Below are positions 16,468-25,791 of a stretch of DNA of 64,000 nucleotides, piece by piece; position 1 is the first letter of the stretch, and the number at the start of each line of letters is the position of its first letter. The DNA lies in assembly GCA_963809825.1 (NCBI GenBank), contig CAWELJ010000011.1, positions 186,001-250,000 of the forward strand, read 5' to 3'. This DNA comes from Bog-473 sp963809825. GTDB lineage: Bacteria > Actinomycetota > Acidimicrobiia > Acidimicrobiales > RAAP-2. The translations under genes and the position numbers were made by a program. The notes under the pieces were generated by a model. It did not search any database, was not told the DNA's origin, and worked only from the letters and a program-made list of their open reading frames with translations.

Positions 16468-16838
16468 GGCGGCTGACCGAGCGCAGTCTGGAGGGGGCAC
16501 TCTTCCGTTACCAGCTGATGGCCAACATCGTCGGCGTGCTCATCATCCCGCTGTTCTTGTTCGCCGGTCTCCGCGCCGGCTTCGGCGGGTTCAAGGCCGA
16601 GGTCGCGGTGTTCGGCATCGGCCACGGCTACCTCTACATCGTGTACCTGATCGCCGCCGGCCTCCTGGCTCTCAAGGCGCGGCTGCGCATCCCGTGGATC
16701 CTCTTGATGCTGGTCGCCGGGCTCGTCCCGGGGCTGACGTTCGTGGTCGAATGGCTCGTCGTGACCCGCAAGATCCAGCCGTTGCTCGCCGAACAGGCCG
16801 CGGAGGCCGGGACCGGGGTCAGCCCAGCCGCTCGATGA
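16464..16838 (+). CDS. DUF3817 integral membrane protein
   Basis: A 124-residue membrane protein with three helices. The family pattern F-R-Y-Q-L-M-A-N-I-V-G-V, then GIGHGYLYIVYLI and the PWILLMLVAGLVPGLTFVVEW helix, is well kept. The role of the family is unknown. Its GTG start overlaps the stop of the upstream membrane-protein gene, so the two are coupled. Its 3' end overlaps the convergent thiolase gene by 20 bases. Confidence 0.8.
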   Translation: MRRLTERSLEGALFRYQLMANIVGVLIIPLFLFAGLRAGFGGFKAEVAVFGIGHGYLYIVYLIAAGLLALKARLRIPWILLMLVAGLVPGLTFVVEWLVVTRKIQPLLAEQAAEAGTGVSPAAR

Positions 16839-18000
16839 CGGTGCCGTTGGCCTGGCCACCGCCCTCGCACATGGTCTGGTACCCGTAGCGACCACCCGTC
16901 GCCTCCAGGTGGTTCAGCAGGGTGCCCATCAGGCGCACACCGCTGGCGCCCAGCGGGTGGCCGATGGCGATGGCGCCACCGCGCGGGTTGAGCCGGCCGC
17001 GGTCGTAGGCGAACGCCTTCTGCCACATCAGGGCGATGGCGGCGAACGCCTCGTTGCACTCGACGGCGTCGAACTCGTCGACCTTCATACCGGAGCGCTC
17101 GAGGAGCTTGTGTGTCACGGGCACCGGCGCCGAGAGCACGATGGCGGCGTCGTCCGCCGCAACCGCGAAGTGCGCGAAGCGAGCCCGGATCGGCAGGCCC
17201 AGGGCTTCGGCGACCGAGCGGTCGGCGATCAGCATGGCGGCGGCGCCGTCGGTCGTCTGCGACGAGTTGCCGGCGGTGATGTCGGGCGCCGTCTCGGGCT
17301 CCCAGTGCTGGGCGGGGGGCAGGGCGGCGAGAGCCTCGGACGTGGAGGTGCGCCTGATGCCTTCGTCGGAGCGCAGGTACTCCCCCGTCAGGCTTCCGTC
17401 CTCCGCCTTGATCGGCACCGCGAGGGCCTCGCGGGCGAAGTGCCCGCTGTCCCAGCTCTCCGCCGCCCGCCGGTGCGACTCGAGGGCGTAGGCGTCCATC
17501 TCCTCCCTCGATATGCCGTAGCGCTCGGCCAGGACCTGGCTCACCCGGAACTGGGTCCAGAGGCGACCGTCGACCTCCTCCATGAACGACGGCGGGAAGG
17601 GCCCCACGCCTCCCCGTGCGTTCGAGGCGAGCGGCACCCGGCTCATGACCTCGACCCCGCAGGCGATCACCAGGTCGTAGTGGCCCGCCGCCACCCCCGC
17701 CGCGCCGAAGTGGACAGCCTGTTGGGACGAACCGCACTGGCGGTCGACGGTCGTCGCCGGCACGCCCTGGGGCAACCCGGCCGACACCCATCCGTTGCGC
17801 GCGATGTTGGTGCTCTGCTCACCCACCTGGCTTACACACCCACCGATGACGTCGTCGACGCGCTCGGGGTCGACGCCGGTCCGCTCGATCAGCGAGGTCA
17901 GGGCGAACCCGAGGAGGTCGGCAGGGTGCCAGTTGGCCAGCGCGCCCCCGCGCTTTCCGAACGCCGTGCGCACGACGTCGACGATGACAGGCTCTCTCAT
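16819..18000 (-). CDS. Acetyl-CoA acetyltransferase / 3-ketoacyl-CoA thiolase
   Basis: A 393-residue classical thiolase. All catalytic parts are present: the nucleophilic cysteine in DRQCGSSQQA (about residue 89), histidine in IGHPLGASG, and the C-terminal cysteine in MCEGGGQANG. It either splits 3-ketoacyl-CoA to acetyl-CoA in beta-oxidation or runs the condensation. GGAGG lies eight bases before the ATG. It is followed by the transporter operon on the same strand and belongs with the surrounding acyl-CoA catabolic genes. Confidence 0.92.
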   Translation of the reverse strand: MREPVIVDVVRTAFGKRGGALANWHPADLLGFALTSLIERTGVDPERVDDVIGGCVSQVGEQSTNIARNGWVSAGLPQGVPATTVDRQCGSSQQAVHFGAAGVAAGHYDLVIACGVEVMSRVPLASNARGGVGPFPPSFMEEVDGRLWTQFRVSQVLAERYGISREEMDAYALESHRRAAESWDSGHFAREALAVPIKAEDGSLTGEYLRSDEGIRRTSTSEALAALPPAQHWEPETAPDITAGNSSQTTDGAAAMLIADRSVAEALGLPIRARFAHFAVAADDAAIVLSAPVPVTHKLLERSGMKVDEFDAVECNEAFAAIALMWQKAFAYDRGRLNPRGGAIAIGHPLGASGVRLMGTLLNHLEATGGRYGYQTMCEGGGQANGTVIERLG

Positions 18001-18042
18001 GTCGCTGCCTCCTCGGACACCCTCAGGGGCGTCGTCTCGAAC

Positions 18043-18828
18043 CTATACGTGTGACTCCGTGGCATCGGCGACCCCGGAGGCTGCGGCCTCCTCCCGCCGC
18101 GCCATGAGCGCCTCGATGGCCTGGCCGGCGCCCGACGGGTCGCCCTCGTAGTCGACACTGCCGTGGTTGAGGACCACAGCCCAGTTGGCCAGCTCCAGCA
18201 CACGGTGGACCTGCTGCTCGACGACCACGAGCGCAGTGCCGTTGCGATTGATCTCGCGCAAGCCCTCGTACACGGTGTCGACCACCACGGGGGCCAACCC
18301 GAGCGACAGCTCGTCGGCCACGAGCACCTTGGACGGCACGACCAGGACCTTGGCCAGAGAGAGCAGGCGCTGCTGCCCGCCCGAGAGGGTGCCGCCGATC
18401 TGGCGCCGCCGCTCACCGAGGATCGGGAAGGCGGCGTAGGCGCGCTCCAGGTTGTCCTTGAGCTTGCCGCGGCCTTCACGTTGGCGGAAGGCCAGGGTGA
18501 GGTTCTCCTCGACTGTCAGGCTCGAGAACACACCGCGTCCCTCGACGACATGGGCCATGCCGAGGCGGGCGATCTTGTAGGCGGGAAGTGCGGTCACGTC
18601 CTGCCCGGAGAAGATGATCTGCCCCGAGGATGCAGTCACCAACCCCGTGACCGTCCGGGCGATCGTCGACTTCCCGGCGCCGTTCGAACCGACCAGGGCC
18701 ACGATGCCACCGTCGGGCACCCGGAACGAGACGTCGAACAGCGCGCGGTACGGGCCGTAGGCCGCGCTGACGTTCCGGACCGAGAGGACGTCGGCGCGCT
18801 GCTCCGAGAACGCGGCGGTCGTGCTCAC
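18043..18828 (-). CDS. livF: Branched-chain-type ABC transporter ATP-binding protein LivF
   Basis: A 261-residue ATPase with Walker A (GSNGAGKST), signature TLSGGQQRLLSLAKVL and Walker B (VLVADELSLGL). The order LivF-type sequence, the short length and the N-E-N-L insertion fit LivF. The GTG start overlaps the livG stop (GTGA). The transporter genes run livHM, livG, livF in transcription order, with the binding protein gene first. The substrate is probably an amino acid or another small carboxylate; in this catabolic context an acid substrate is possible. Confidence 0.88.
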   Translation of the reverse strand: MSTTAAFSEQRADVLSVRNVSAAYGPYRALFDVSFRVPDGGIVALVGSNGAGKSTIARTVTGLVTASSGQIIFSGQDVTALPAYKIARLGMAHVVEGRGVFSSLTVEENLTLAFRQREGRGKLKDNLERAYAAFPILGERRRQIGGTLSGGQQRLLSLAKVLVVPSKVLVADELSLGLAPVVVDTVYEGLREINRNGTALVVVEQQVHRVLELANWAVVLNHGSVDYEGDPSGAGQAIEALMARREEAAASGVADATESHV

Positions 18829-19595
18829 GCCAGACCCATCTGGCCCAGGTAGGCGTCTCGCACCATCGGATTGGCCATGACCTCGTCGAAGGTCCCCTCG
18901 GCGAGCATGGCACCGAGGTCCATCACGACCGTGCGGTCGACCACCTCGGCGACCATCGAGAGGTCGTGCTCGACCAGCAACACGGCGGTGCCGCGCTCGC
19001 GCTGGACCGTCCGGAGGACGGCGGCCACCTCGGCCGTCTCGTGCAGGTCCAGGCCGGAGGACGGCTCGTCGGCGAGGAGGATCTTCGGTTCGGCGGCGAG
19101 GGCGCGGGCCAGCTCGACCAGGCGGCAGTGGCCGAGGCCGAGCGCATTGACGGACGTGCGGGCCAGCTGCGTGATCCCCACCAGTTCCAGAGTGGCATCG
19201 ACCCGCTCGATCTCGTCGGTGGTCGGCTTGCTCAGGTTCAAGAGATCCCGCCACAGCCGGCCCTCGCCGCGGCGAGCCCGCTCCGCCACCATGAGGTGGT
19301 CGCGCACCGACATGTCGGTGAACACCTCCACCTTCTGATAGGTGCGGCCGATGCCGAGGCGGGCACGCTTGTAGGTGGGGAGTCCGATCAGCGGCGTGCC
19401 GTCGAAGACGATGTCACCCGTCTCGGGACGCAATTGGCCACACACACAGTTGAACAGCGTTGTCTTGCCGGCCCCGTTCGGCCCGACGAGGCCCAGGCTC
19501 TCGCCGGCGGCGACGTCGAACGTGATGGCGCTGACGGCCTGGATGCCCCCGAACGACTTGCAGACGCCTCGCAGGGACAGCAGCGGGTCAGCCAT
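18825..19595 (-). CDS. livG: Branched-chain-type ABC transporter ATP-binding protein LivG
   Basis: A 256-residue ATPase with Walker A (GPNGAGKTT), the LivG-type GIGRTYQKVEVF Q-loop and Walker B (ILLADEPSSGLD). The signature is atypical (ALGLGHCRLVELARAL in place of LSxGQQ), as in some LivG relatives. The start at 19595 lies inside the last eight bases of the fused permease gene, so it is translationally coupled to it. Confidence 0.85.
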   Translation of the reverse strand: MADPLLSLRGVCKSFGGIQAVSAITFDVAAGESLGLVGPNGAGKTTLFNCVCGQLRPETGDIVFDGTPLIGLPTYKRARLGIGRTYQKVEVFTDMSVRDHLMVAERARRGEGRLWRDLLNLSKPTTDEIERVDATLELVGITQLARTSVNALGLGHCRLVELARALAAEPKILLADEPSSGLDLHETAEVAAVLRTVQRERGTAVLLVEHDLSMVAEVVDRTVVMDLGAMLAEGTFDEVMANPMVRDAYLGQMGLA

Positions 19596-21615
19596 TGGCG
19601 TGCGAGGTCGACATGGCGCGCGAGAGATCCTCGGCGGGGGCAGCGTCCCCGACCGGTTGCCCACGCGAGAAGAACAGTCGCTCGAACCGCGCCGTTCCCT
19701 TGCGCTTCTGGAATTCGAGCACACCCTCCGGGTGCTGGGCGTAGGTCAGGGCGCCGAACGCGAACAGCACGACGGTCAAGCTCGACGCGCCGATGCGGGC
19801 CGGCAGGATCGTGGTCAGGATCTGCTCGGTGACGAAGAACCCGACCCCGGCCTGAATGGCTCCTTCGACCGTTGTCACGCTGGTCGTCACCACCAGGACG
19901 ACGAGGACGAGCGAGAAATCGGCGTTCCAGGCGTTGGGATCGACGACTTGCTGCTCCAAGCTGTGCAGCAGCCCGCCGATGCCGGCGATGGCGCCGGAGA
20001 GAGCGAACACGAGGATGCGCTGCCGAGTGGGGTTCACGCCGAGACCCGCCGTGGCCGTCTCGCTCCCCCGCATGGCGGCGAGGTTCCGGCCCACCGTCCC
20101 CTTGCGCACCAGGAGGACGATCACCACCGCGACCACGAGGGTACCCAGAGCGAGCAGGAACATGGCATGCCCGTTGACGTTGAAGAACTCGCTGGTACCC
20201 AGCCACTTGCTCTGGATGCTGACACCCTGGGGACCACCGGTGATGTAGGTCTCGTTGAAGAAGGTCGCGTCGAAGGCCAGGGCAGCAGCCAAGGTCATCA
20301 ACGCCAGGCCCAGCCCCCGCAGCCGCAGGGAGAGGAGGGCCAGGATCACGGCGACGATCGCCGCCAGCGCGGCGCCGATGAGTCCGCCGACGAACAGGTT
20401 GAGACCGAGGTGGTTGGCCAGCTGGGCGGCGGTGAAGGCGCCGACCCCGGCCAAGGTGGCCTGGCACAACGAGAGCTGGCCCGCCATGCCCGTGATGAGC
20501 GTGATCGAGAGCAGCACGATCGACAACGTCAAGCCGTTGTTGAAGACGGTTGTCCAAGCCGGGAAGGAGCCCGGTATCCAGGTCAGCATCGACACACAGA
20601 AGCCGCCGAAGAGGATCCACCACAGCACCCGGATGATGTGGTCCATCGTGGGAGCCCGCGTCGCCGCCGCCATCGGCGGTGGGGGCGGGTCGATGGTGGC
20701 GAGCGGGTCGCGGCTCGCATCCAAGCTGCGCATGCCCGGCAGGATCAGCAGGGCGACGACGATCAGGATGAACGGAAGGGCCGGCACCACCGCCGCGTTG
20801 AGGAAGCTGTCGGGTGGGATGTAGCCCTGCAACACGGTGGTGGTCACTCCGATCAGGACGCCGACCAGGGCGGCGATCGGGATCGAGCGGAGCAGGGCCC
20901 ACACCGCCGCCGCGATGGCGGCGACGGTGATGGTCACGTAGTTCTGGGCTTGGAACGCACCGAAGTTCGGTGCGAACAGGACGCCGGCGAGGCCGGCCAT
21001 GAAGCTGGACACGATCCACGCCACCGCGACCACGCCGTTGCCGTTGACTCCGTCGAGCTGCACCAGGCGGCGACTCTCCACCGCTGCCCGCATCTGCAGG
21101 CCGAGGTTGGTGTACCGCAGCAGGATGGTGAGCAGGACGAGCACCACGACGGTCACCGACACGGTCGAGAGGTAGATGCCGTTGATGGGTGTCCCCCAGA
21201 GCGTGAAGTACACGACATTGGGGTTGAAGAACGGAGCGATCGTCGCCGTGGCGTCGAGATTCTGGTTGCCGAAGATGACCGGGAGCAAGGATGGTATGCC
21301 GACCAGCAGGGCGAGGCTGCAGACCATCTTGGCGACCGTGTTGGAGTTCGCGATGTGGCGGAACAGCAGCCGGTCGAAGGCCCAGCCGACGAGGGGTCCC
21401 ATCACGACGACGGACACCAGGAAGGCCTCCCACCCGGACCAGTTCTTGTATTGGGTCAGGTAGGTGAAGACAAAGGCTGAGGCATACGCCTGCGCGCCGA
21501 AGGCGAAGTTGAAGACGCCGGTGGCCTGATAGGTCAGGACGAGACAGACGGCGACGAGCGCGTAGGTGCAGCCGAAAGGGACCCCCGGAAGCGCGAATCC
21601 GACGAACTGCTCCAC
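19588..21615 (-). CDS. Fused LivH-LivM branched-chain-type ABC permease
   Basis: A 675-residue integral membrane protein that joins the two permease subunits of a HAAT-family importer. The LivH half (residues 1-305) starts with FALPGVPFGCTYALVAVCLVLTYQATGVFNFAFGA. A proline-rich linker (about 315-325) leads to a LivM half with the EAA-like loop GRNLAAMRGSETATAGLGV. Fusion fixes a 1:1 subunit ratio. It lies between the binding-protein gene and livG in the same operon. Confidence 0.87.
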   Translation of the reverse strand: MEQFVGFALPGVPFGCTYALVAVCLVLTYQATGVFNFAFGAQAYASAFVFTYLTQYKNWSGWEAFLVSVVVMGPLVGWAFDRLLFRHIANSNTVAKMVCSLALLVGIPSLLPVIFGNQNLDATATIAPFFNPNVVYFTLWGTPINGIYLSTVSVTVVVLVLLTILLRYTNLGLQMRAAVESRRLVQLDGVNGNGVVAVAWIVSSFMAGLAGVLFAPNFGAFQAQNYVTITVAAIAAAVWALLRSIPIAALVGVLIGVTTTVLQGYIPPDSFLNAAVVPALPFILIVVALLILPGMRSLDASRDPLATIDPPPPPMAAATRAPTMDHIIRVLWWILFGGFCVSMLTWIPGSFPAWTTVFNNGLTLSIVLLSITLITGMAGQLSLCQATLAGVGAFTAAQLANHLGLNLFVGGLIGAALAAIVAVILALLSLRLRGLGLALMTLAAALAFDATFFNETYITGGPQGVSIQSKWLGTSEFFNVNGHAMFLLALGTLVVAVVIVLLVRKGTVGRNLAAMRGSETATAGLGVNPTRQRILVFALSGAIAGIGGLLHSLEQQVVDPNAWNADFSLVLVVLVVTTSVTTVEGAIQAGVGFFVTEQILTTILPARIGASSLTVVLFAFGALTYAQHPEGVLEFQKRKGTARFERLFFSRGQPVGDAAPAEDLSRAMSTSHANG

Positions 21616-21665
21616 TCCTACGCCCGCCTAGCCACGAGCCCTGACCCTGGCCCTCTCCCGCCCGA

Positions 21666-22967
21666 TCAGGCGGGAGCGGGCGTGCCGGGCGGGACGGGGA
21701 AGACCGGACCCTTGTTCGGGTTGATCGACTCGAAGCAGTTGAACACGTTCTGTCCCTTGTTGAGGGTCGGCTCGTACTTGTCGCCGACCACCTTGATCAC
21801 TGCGCCGCAGTACGGCGGCGCGTGGCCCGCGTGGCCCGCGTTCTTCCAGTTGGTCGGGGCCGTGAGTCCGCCGGCCGTGAAGGACGTCAAGGAGTTGTCC
21901 GCGTTGATCACGTTGGCCTGGGTCAGGTTGTTCCCCGCCATCTTGACGCCCTGGACGAACAGGGCCGCCGACTCCCACCCCTGTATTGCCACCTCGTTGT
22001 AGACGTACGCCGGTGCGTACTTCTTCATCTGCGTCAGGTAGGTCTTCAGACCCGGGTAGGTCGACGTCGGCGCGGTGAACGGCACGTGCGCGACGTAGAA
22101 GTACACGCCCTGCATCAGGCTCTGGTTCTGGTCCAACGTGGACTGGTCGTTCCCGTCCAGCCACAGCTGGGTCATCTTCACGCCGTACTGCTTGATCGCC
22201 CGGGCCATGTTGATGTTGCCCTGGACGTCCATGCAGCTGACGACGAAGTTCGATCCCGCCTGCTTCATGCGTTGGACGTCCGTGGCCACCGTGGTGCCGG
22301 GGTAGCCCACCTTCAGGTCGACGTAGCTGACGTTGTAGCCCGCGGCGGTCAGCGAGTTCTGGGTCGCCTGGCACGAGTCGGCCGATGCCGCGATGCCGTA
22401 GGCGATGAGCGCCACCGAAGGCTTGGGTTGGGTCTTGCGAGCCACGAACGCAAACTGCGGGGCGCCGGCCGGGTAGTACTGCACCGAGCCCCCTGCGGCG
22501 AACAGGTTGGGCTGCGGGGCCCAGTTGCCCGTCACGTTGTAGCCGTAGGTCGGGATCTTGGACTCCACGAACAGGTTGGGGGTGAAGAAGGCCGTGGCCA
22601 CGCCCGTCACTGCGAAGACGTGGTCCTGGTTGATGAGGGTGTTGGCCAATTGGTTGAACGTCGTCGGGTTGCCACCGTCGTCCAGGGCGTACTTGTAGTC
22701 GATCTTGCGGCCGTTCACGCCGCCCTGGGAGTTGATGTAGGCGTAGTAGGCCTTCTCGCCGTAAATCAACGAGGAGAAGTTCGAGGCCAGCGTGCCCGTC
22801 TGGGTCGAGATCGTCCCCACGGTGATGGAGTTGGACGTCACCCCGGGCGCCGAGCTCGCCGCCGCCGCACCGGCGCCGCCGGCCGACATGAACACGATGC
22901 CGCCCGCCAGCATCGCCCCCGTGAGCACCGTCGCCCCCAGCGCCCTGAATCCCTGTCTCACTCGCAT
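21666..22967 (-). CDS. ABC transporter substrate-binding protein (Peripla_BP_6, LivK-like)
   Basis: A 433-residue exported binding protein. A Sec signal peptide (MRVRQGFRALGATVLTGAML, cleavage probably near AGAAAA) is followed by SITVGTISTQTGTLASNF and the GGVNGRKIDYKYALDDGGNP segment typical of type I periplasmic binding proteins. There is no lipobox cysteine, so it may be released or held by the permease. The ATG at 22967 is chosen for its signal peptide and the GGGGAC just upstream; longer in-frame starts are less likely. It is the first gene of the transporter operon. Confidence 0.87.
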   Translation of the reverse strand: MRVRQGFRALGATVLTGAMLAGGIVFMSAGGAGAAAASSAPGVTSNSITVGTISTQTGTLASNFSSLIYGEKAYYAYINSQGGVNGRKIDYKYALDDGGNPTTFNQLANTLINQDHVFAVTGVATAFFTPNLFVESKIPTYGYNVTGNWAPQPNLFAAGGSVQYYPAGAPQFAFVARKTQPKPSVALIAYGIAASADSCQATQNSLTAAGYNVSYVDLKVGYPGTTVATDVQRMKQAGSNFVVSCMDVQGNINMARAIKQYGVKMTQLWLDGNDQSTLDQNQSLMQGVYFYVAHVPFTAPTSTYPGLKTYLTQMKKYAPAYVYNEVAIQGWESAALFVQGVKMAGNNLTQANVINADNSLTSFTAGGLTAPTNWKNAGHAGHAPPYCGAVIKVVGDKYEPTLNKGQNVFNCFESINPNKGPVFPVPPGTPAPA

Positions 22968-23130
22968 GCCGTCCCCAATCATCCGTCGTGGTGGTGCATC
23001 CCCCCCGGGATGCCGGTCACTGTACTTGTAGGCCCTCATGGCCATTGCTCACCCCTTGTGCTCTTATCACTTCTCCGAACTGCTGTGCGGTCACCGCGTC
23101 GTGTCGTGGCTCCTGGAGATCCTCTCCGGT

Positions 23131-24831
23131 TCAGGTCAGGAACAGGCGCTGGCGGTCGAATTCCCGCAGCGCCCGTACCTCCTGCAGGCCCACCGCCGCG
23201 AGCTCTTCCACTTCGCGCGCCACCTCGGGCTCGTAGCCACATGACGACGCGAACGTCCGGACCCGCTCCTCGACCGTGCCGTCGCCCGACGGCACCGCCG
23301 CGATACGCAGCACCCCGTCGTGGCGGCGCAGGATCCCCTTGTCCGTGACCACGCTCGTCACCCGCTCTCCGGGCGATGTGACGTAGGCGGCCCGGCGCGG
23401 CAGCCGTTCGGGACGGGCCAGGGTCACCACGACACACGCCGTGGCCCGGCTCGCCACGTCGTTGGCGCCACCCGATCCGACCAGGAACCGCCCGCCGGCC
23501 AGCTGGGTCGAGTTCAAGCACCCGTCGCGGTCGACCTCCGCGGCGCCGAGGCACCCCACCGTGGTCGTCCCCGGGCCGCCGATCACCATGCCGAGGACGG
23601 CGGAGGCGTCGGAGAGGTACGGCGTGGCGGGAAAGACCCGCTGGTTGAAGATGTAGGGGTCCGCCGGCGTGGGCTCGTAGCCCCAGAGGCCGAGCTCCGC
23701 GGTCAACACCACCGGGCTCCCGGCGGCCCGGGCCCGGCCCACGGCCACCCAGGCGGCGAGATTGGCCACGCCGGCGCCCGCCAGCACGGCGTCCGCGTCC
23801 ACCGCGGCCACGACGCGTTCGACCTCCCGCGCCCCCAAGGACGCCGCCTGTTCCCACGGCGTGACCACGTGATCCTCGACGACCGGGTTGGCGTCGGCAT
23901 CGGCCTTCCACGACATCGGGTCGGAGCGCCCCTCGAGCCAGAGCAGATGCTCGGTACCCACCCGGGAGAGGTAGTCCTCGTGCGTGGCCAGCCCGAGGAC
24001 CCATTCGTCCGCGTAGTCGTCGAGCTCGTCCCTGGCGGCGGCGTCGGCGACGGCGCTCCAGTGCGCGATGTCCTCGCCGTAGCTGCGAACGGGGATGCCG
24101 GGTGCATAACAGCCGCCGGGGTGGGCGCCGTAAGGCGCCTCCACGACCGCCAGGACGCGGTGGGCGGGGACCCGGACCCGGTGCCCGAGCCCCTCGAGGT
24201 CGTCCAGGACGCGCTCGACCGTCGCGACCACACCACGCCGGGCGGCCCAGGCACCCCACACACCGTCGAGCAGGGGTTCGGAGAAGACGAGATTGCCGGC
24301 CGGATCGGCGGCCGCCGCGTGCACCAGCGCCACGTCGGGCACCAACGGCGCCAGGAGACCGAGGGGACCGAACGGCGAATCGACGACGCGGAAGTCCTCG
24401 TTCTCGGCCATGGACGACCCCTGGAGCGAACCGGTCACTGCTGCGGGCAGTCCGCGGGCGGCGGCTTCCAGGCGCTGCGTGAGCGTGAGGATGGACCAGT
24501 GCTCCACCTCGACGTGGCCCGACTCGTAGGCCTGGCGGAAGACGGGGTTCGGCGTGTACGTCGGGAAGCTGTTCCCCGAGTAGGCGGTGACCACCTTGCG
24601 CACGAGCCCGCCACGGAAGAACAGCGCCCCCAGGGCGCCGAGGCTGGTCATCACCAGCGTGAAGCCCGGGTCGGTGTCCCAGAACTGACGGGCGAGTTCC
24701 CGGGCCGAGGCCGTCCAACGGCTGTGCCCCATCATCACGTGGACGGTGTCCCCGGGTTGGACGTGGCGACGCACCGCGTCGGCCAGCGAGGTCACCACCG
24801 GGCCGGCCGGTGCGGAGGTGTCCGGCGTCAC
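23131..24831 (-). CDS. Fused class I CoA-transferase (alpha + beta)
   Basis: A 566-residue fusion of two CoA-transferase family I domains. The alpha half (1-300) has DTVHVMMGHSRW and LGALGALFFRGGLVRKVVTAYSGN; the beta half (310-566) has GAGVANLAAWVAVGRAR, the VIGGPGTTTVGCLGAAEVD strand and GSGGANDVAS. It resembles glutaconate CoA-transferase and IpdAB-type ring-cleaving hydrolases; the usual catalytic glutamate region cannot be assigned with certainty by eye. It is divergent from the TetR gene, with the strongest palindromic operator between them. It probably acts on a CoA ester of the pathway that regulator controls. Confidence 0.78.
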   Translation of the reverse strand: MTPDTSAPAGPVVTSLADAVRRHVQPGDTVHVMMGHSRWTASARELARQFWDTDPGFTLVMTSLGALGALFFRGGLVRKVVTAYSGNSFPTYTPNPVFRQAYESGHVEVEHWSILTLTQRLEAAARGLPAAVTGSLQGSSMAENEDFRVVDSPFGPLGLLAPLVPDVALVHAAAADPAGNLVFSEPLLDGVWGAWAARRGVVATVERVLDDLEGLGHRVRVPAHRVLAVVEAPYGAHPGGCYAPGIPVRSYGEDIAHWSAVADAAARDELDDYADEWVLGLATHEDYLSRVGTEHLLWLEGRSDPMSWKADADANPVVEDHVVTPWEQAASLGAREVERVVAAVDADAVLAGAGVANLAAWVAVGRARAAGSPVVLTAELGLWGYEPTPADPYIFNQRVFPATPYLSDASAVLGMVIGGPGTTTVGCLGAAEVDRDGCLNSTQLAGGRFLVGSGGANDVASRATACVVVTLARPERLPRRAAYVTSPGERVTSVVTDKGILRRHDGVLRIAAVPSGDGTVEERVRTFASSCGYEPEVAREVEELAAVGLQEVRALREFDRQRLFLT

Positions 24832-24897
24832 AGAACCGGCGTCGCGTGGGGCAACGAAACGCGAACTCCCAGGTCCTGCCTCATTTTTTGCCCCAAC

Positions 24898-24923
24898 CTA
24901 ACCTGACCACCGTGTCAGGTTAG
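24898..24923. promoter_or_regulatory. Candidate TetR operator, site C (TetR gene / CoA-transferase promoters)
   Basis: The strongest palindrome in the window: arms CTAACCTGAC and GTCAGGTTAG, ten perfect bases each, with six bases between them. The core CCTGACCACCGTGTCAGG is at 24902-24919. TAACCT is a -10-like box present on both strands because of the symmetry, so one bound repressor would close both divergent promoters. A second -10-like TACGAT (24946-24951) lies nine bases before the TetR ATG. Confidence 0.75.
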
Positions 24924-24960
24924 CCATTTCGACCACGTCCGGCACTACGATCCACCGGGC

Positions 24961-25761
24961 ATGGGATCGCCGAGAGTCCGACGTGACCCGGGATCCGCCA
25001 CCAAGGCACCGGCGCGCTCCTCGGGAGCCAAGAAGGCGGCCACCGCGCGGGGTTCCGCGAGGGCCGCCGGCCCCACGCCGTCCACGACGACGCCGGCCGA
25101 CGGCTCCGAAGGCCTGGACGGTCCGGCCCTCCCCGACGGCGACGCCGTCGGCGCGCCGGCCAGCAAGCGTGTGCTGCGCAGCCAGGGCCGGCGCACCATG
25201 CGCCGGCTCCTCGATGCGGCGATGATCGCCTTCGACCGGCGGGGCTACCACGCCACCCGCGTCAACGACGTGGTGGAGATCGCCAAGACATCGCACGGCA
25301 CGTTCTATCTGTACTTCTCGAACAAGGAGGATCTGCTGCGGGCCCTGGTGACCGAGGCCGCCACGGAGGCGCAGAAGCTCTACGACGCGCTGAGCACGCT
25401 GCCGGCCGAAGGGGACGCCCCGCGGTGGGAGGACGTCCACGCCTGGATCCGGGCCTACTCCGAGCTCTGGACCAAGTACGCGCCGTTGTTCCGGTCCTGG
25501 ACCGACCTGGCCACTATCGATCCCGAGCTCATCGACGTGATCCGCCACACCTTCACGGTCATGTCGGGGGCGCTCTCCAAGCACATCGGTCCCGACTCCT
25601 CGGGCCACATCATCGACCCCGATGCCGCCGGCATGGCGACGTTGGCCATGCTCGACCGCTTCCACTACCTGCGCGAGTTCGTGGGACAGCCGATCGACGA
25701 CGTGGCCCTCGAGACGATGACCACCATGGTCTACCGGGCGCTCTTCGACCCCAACGCCTGA
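24961..25761 (+). CDS. TetR/AcrR family transcriptional regulator
   Basis: A 266-residue regulator. The first 75 residues are a low-complexity Ala/Pro/Lys/Thr extension; a normal TetR domain follows (GRRTMRRLLDAAMIAFDRRGYHA, the HTH VNDVVEIAKTSHGTFYLYFSNKEDLLRALV) and then a ligand-binding domain of about 140 residues. It is divergent from a CoA-transferase gene with a 26-base palindrome between them, the usual arrangement for an autorepressor. Copies of the same operator at five other promoters suggest a regulon of acyl-CoA and oxidoreductase genes. The ligand is probably a CoA thioester or acid intermediate (inference). Confidence 0.88.
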   Translation: MGSPRVRRDPGSATKAPARSSGAKKAATARGSARAAGPTPSTTTPADGSEGLDGPALPDGDAVGAPASKRVLRSQGRRTMRRLLDAAMIAFDRRGYHATRVNDVVEIAKTSHGTFYLYFSNKEDLLRALVTEAATEAQKLYDALSTLPAEGDAPRWEDVHAWIRAYSELWTKYAPLFRSWTDLATIDPELIDVIRHTFTVMSGALSKHIGPDSSGHIIDPDAAGMATLAMLDRFHYLREFVGQPIDDVALETMTTMVYRALFDPNA

Positions 25762-25791
25762 GGAGGGCGGGGCGCCGCGGCGGGGCGTCGG

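Noticed and set aside
24884..24889. T-run as a terminator near the CoA-transferase/TetR gap
   Set aside because: It lies in a divergent promoter region without a preceding stem-loop.
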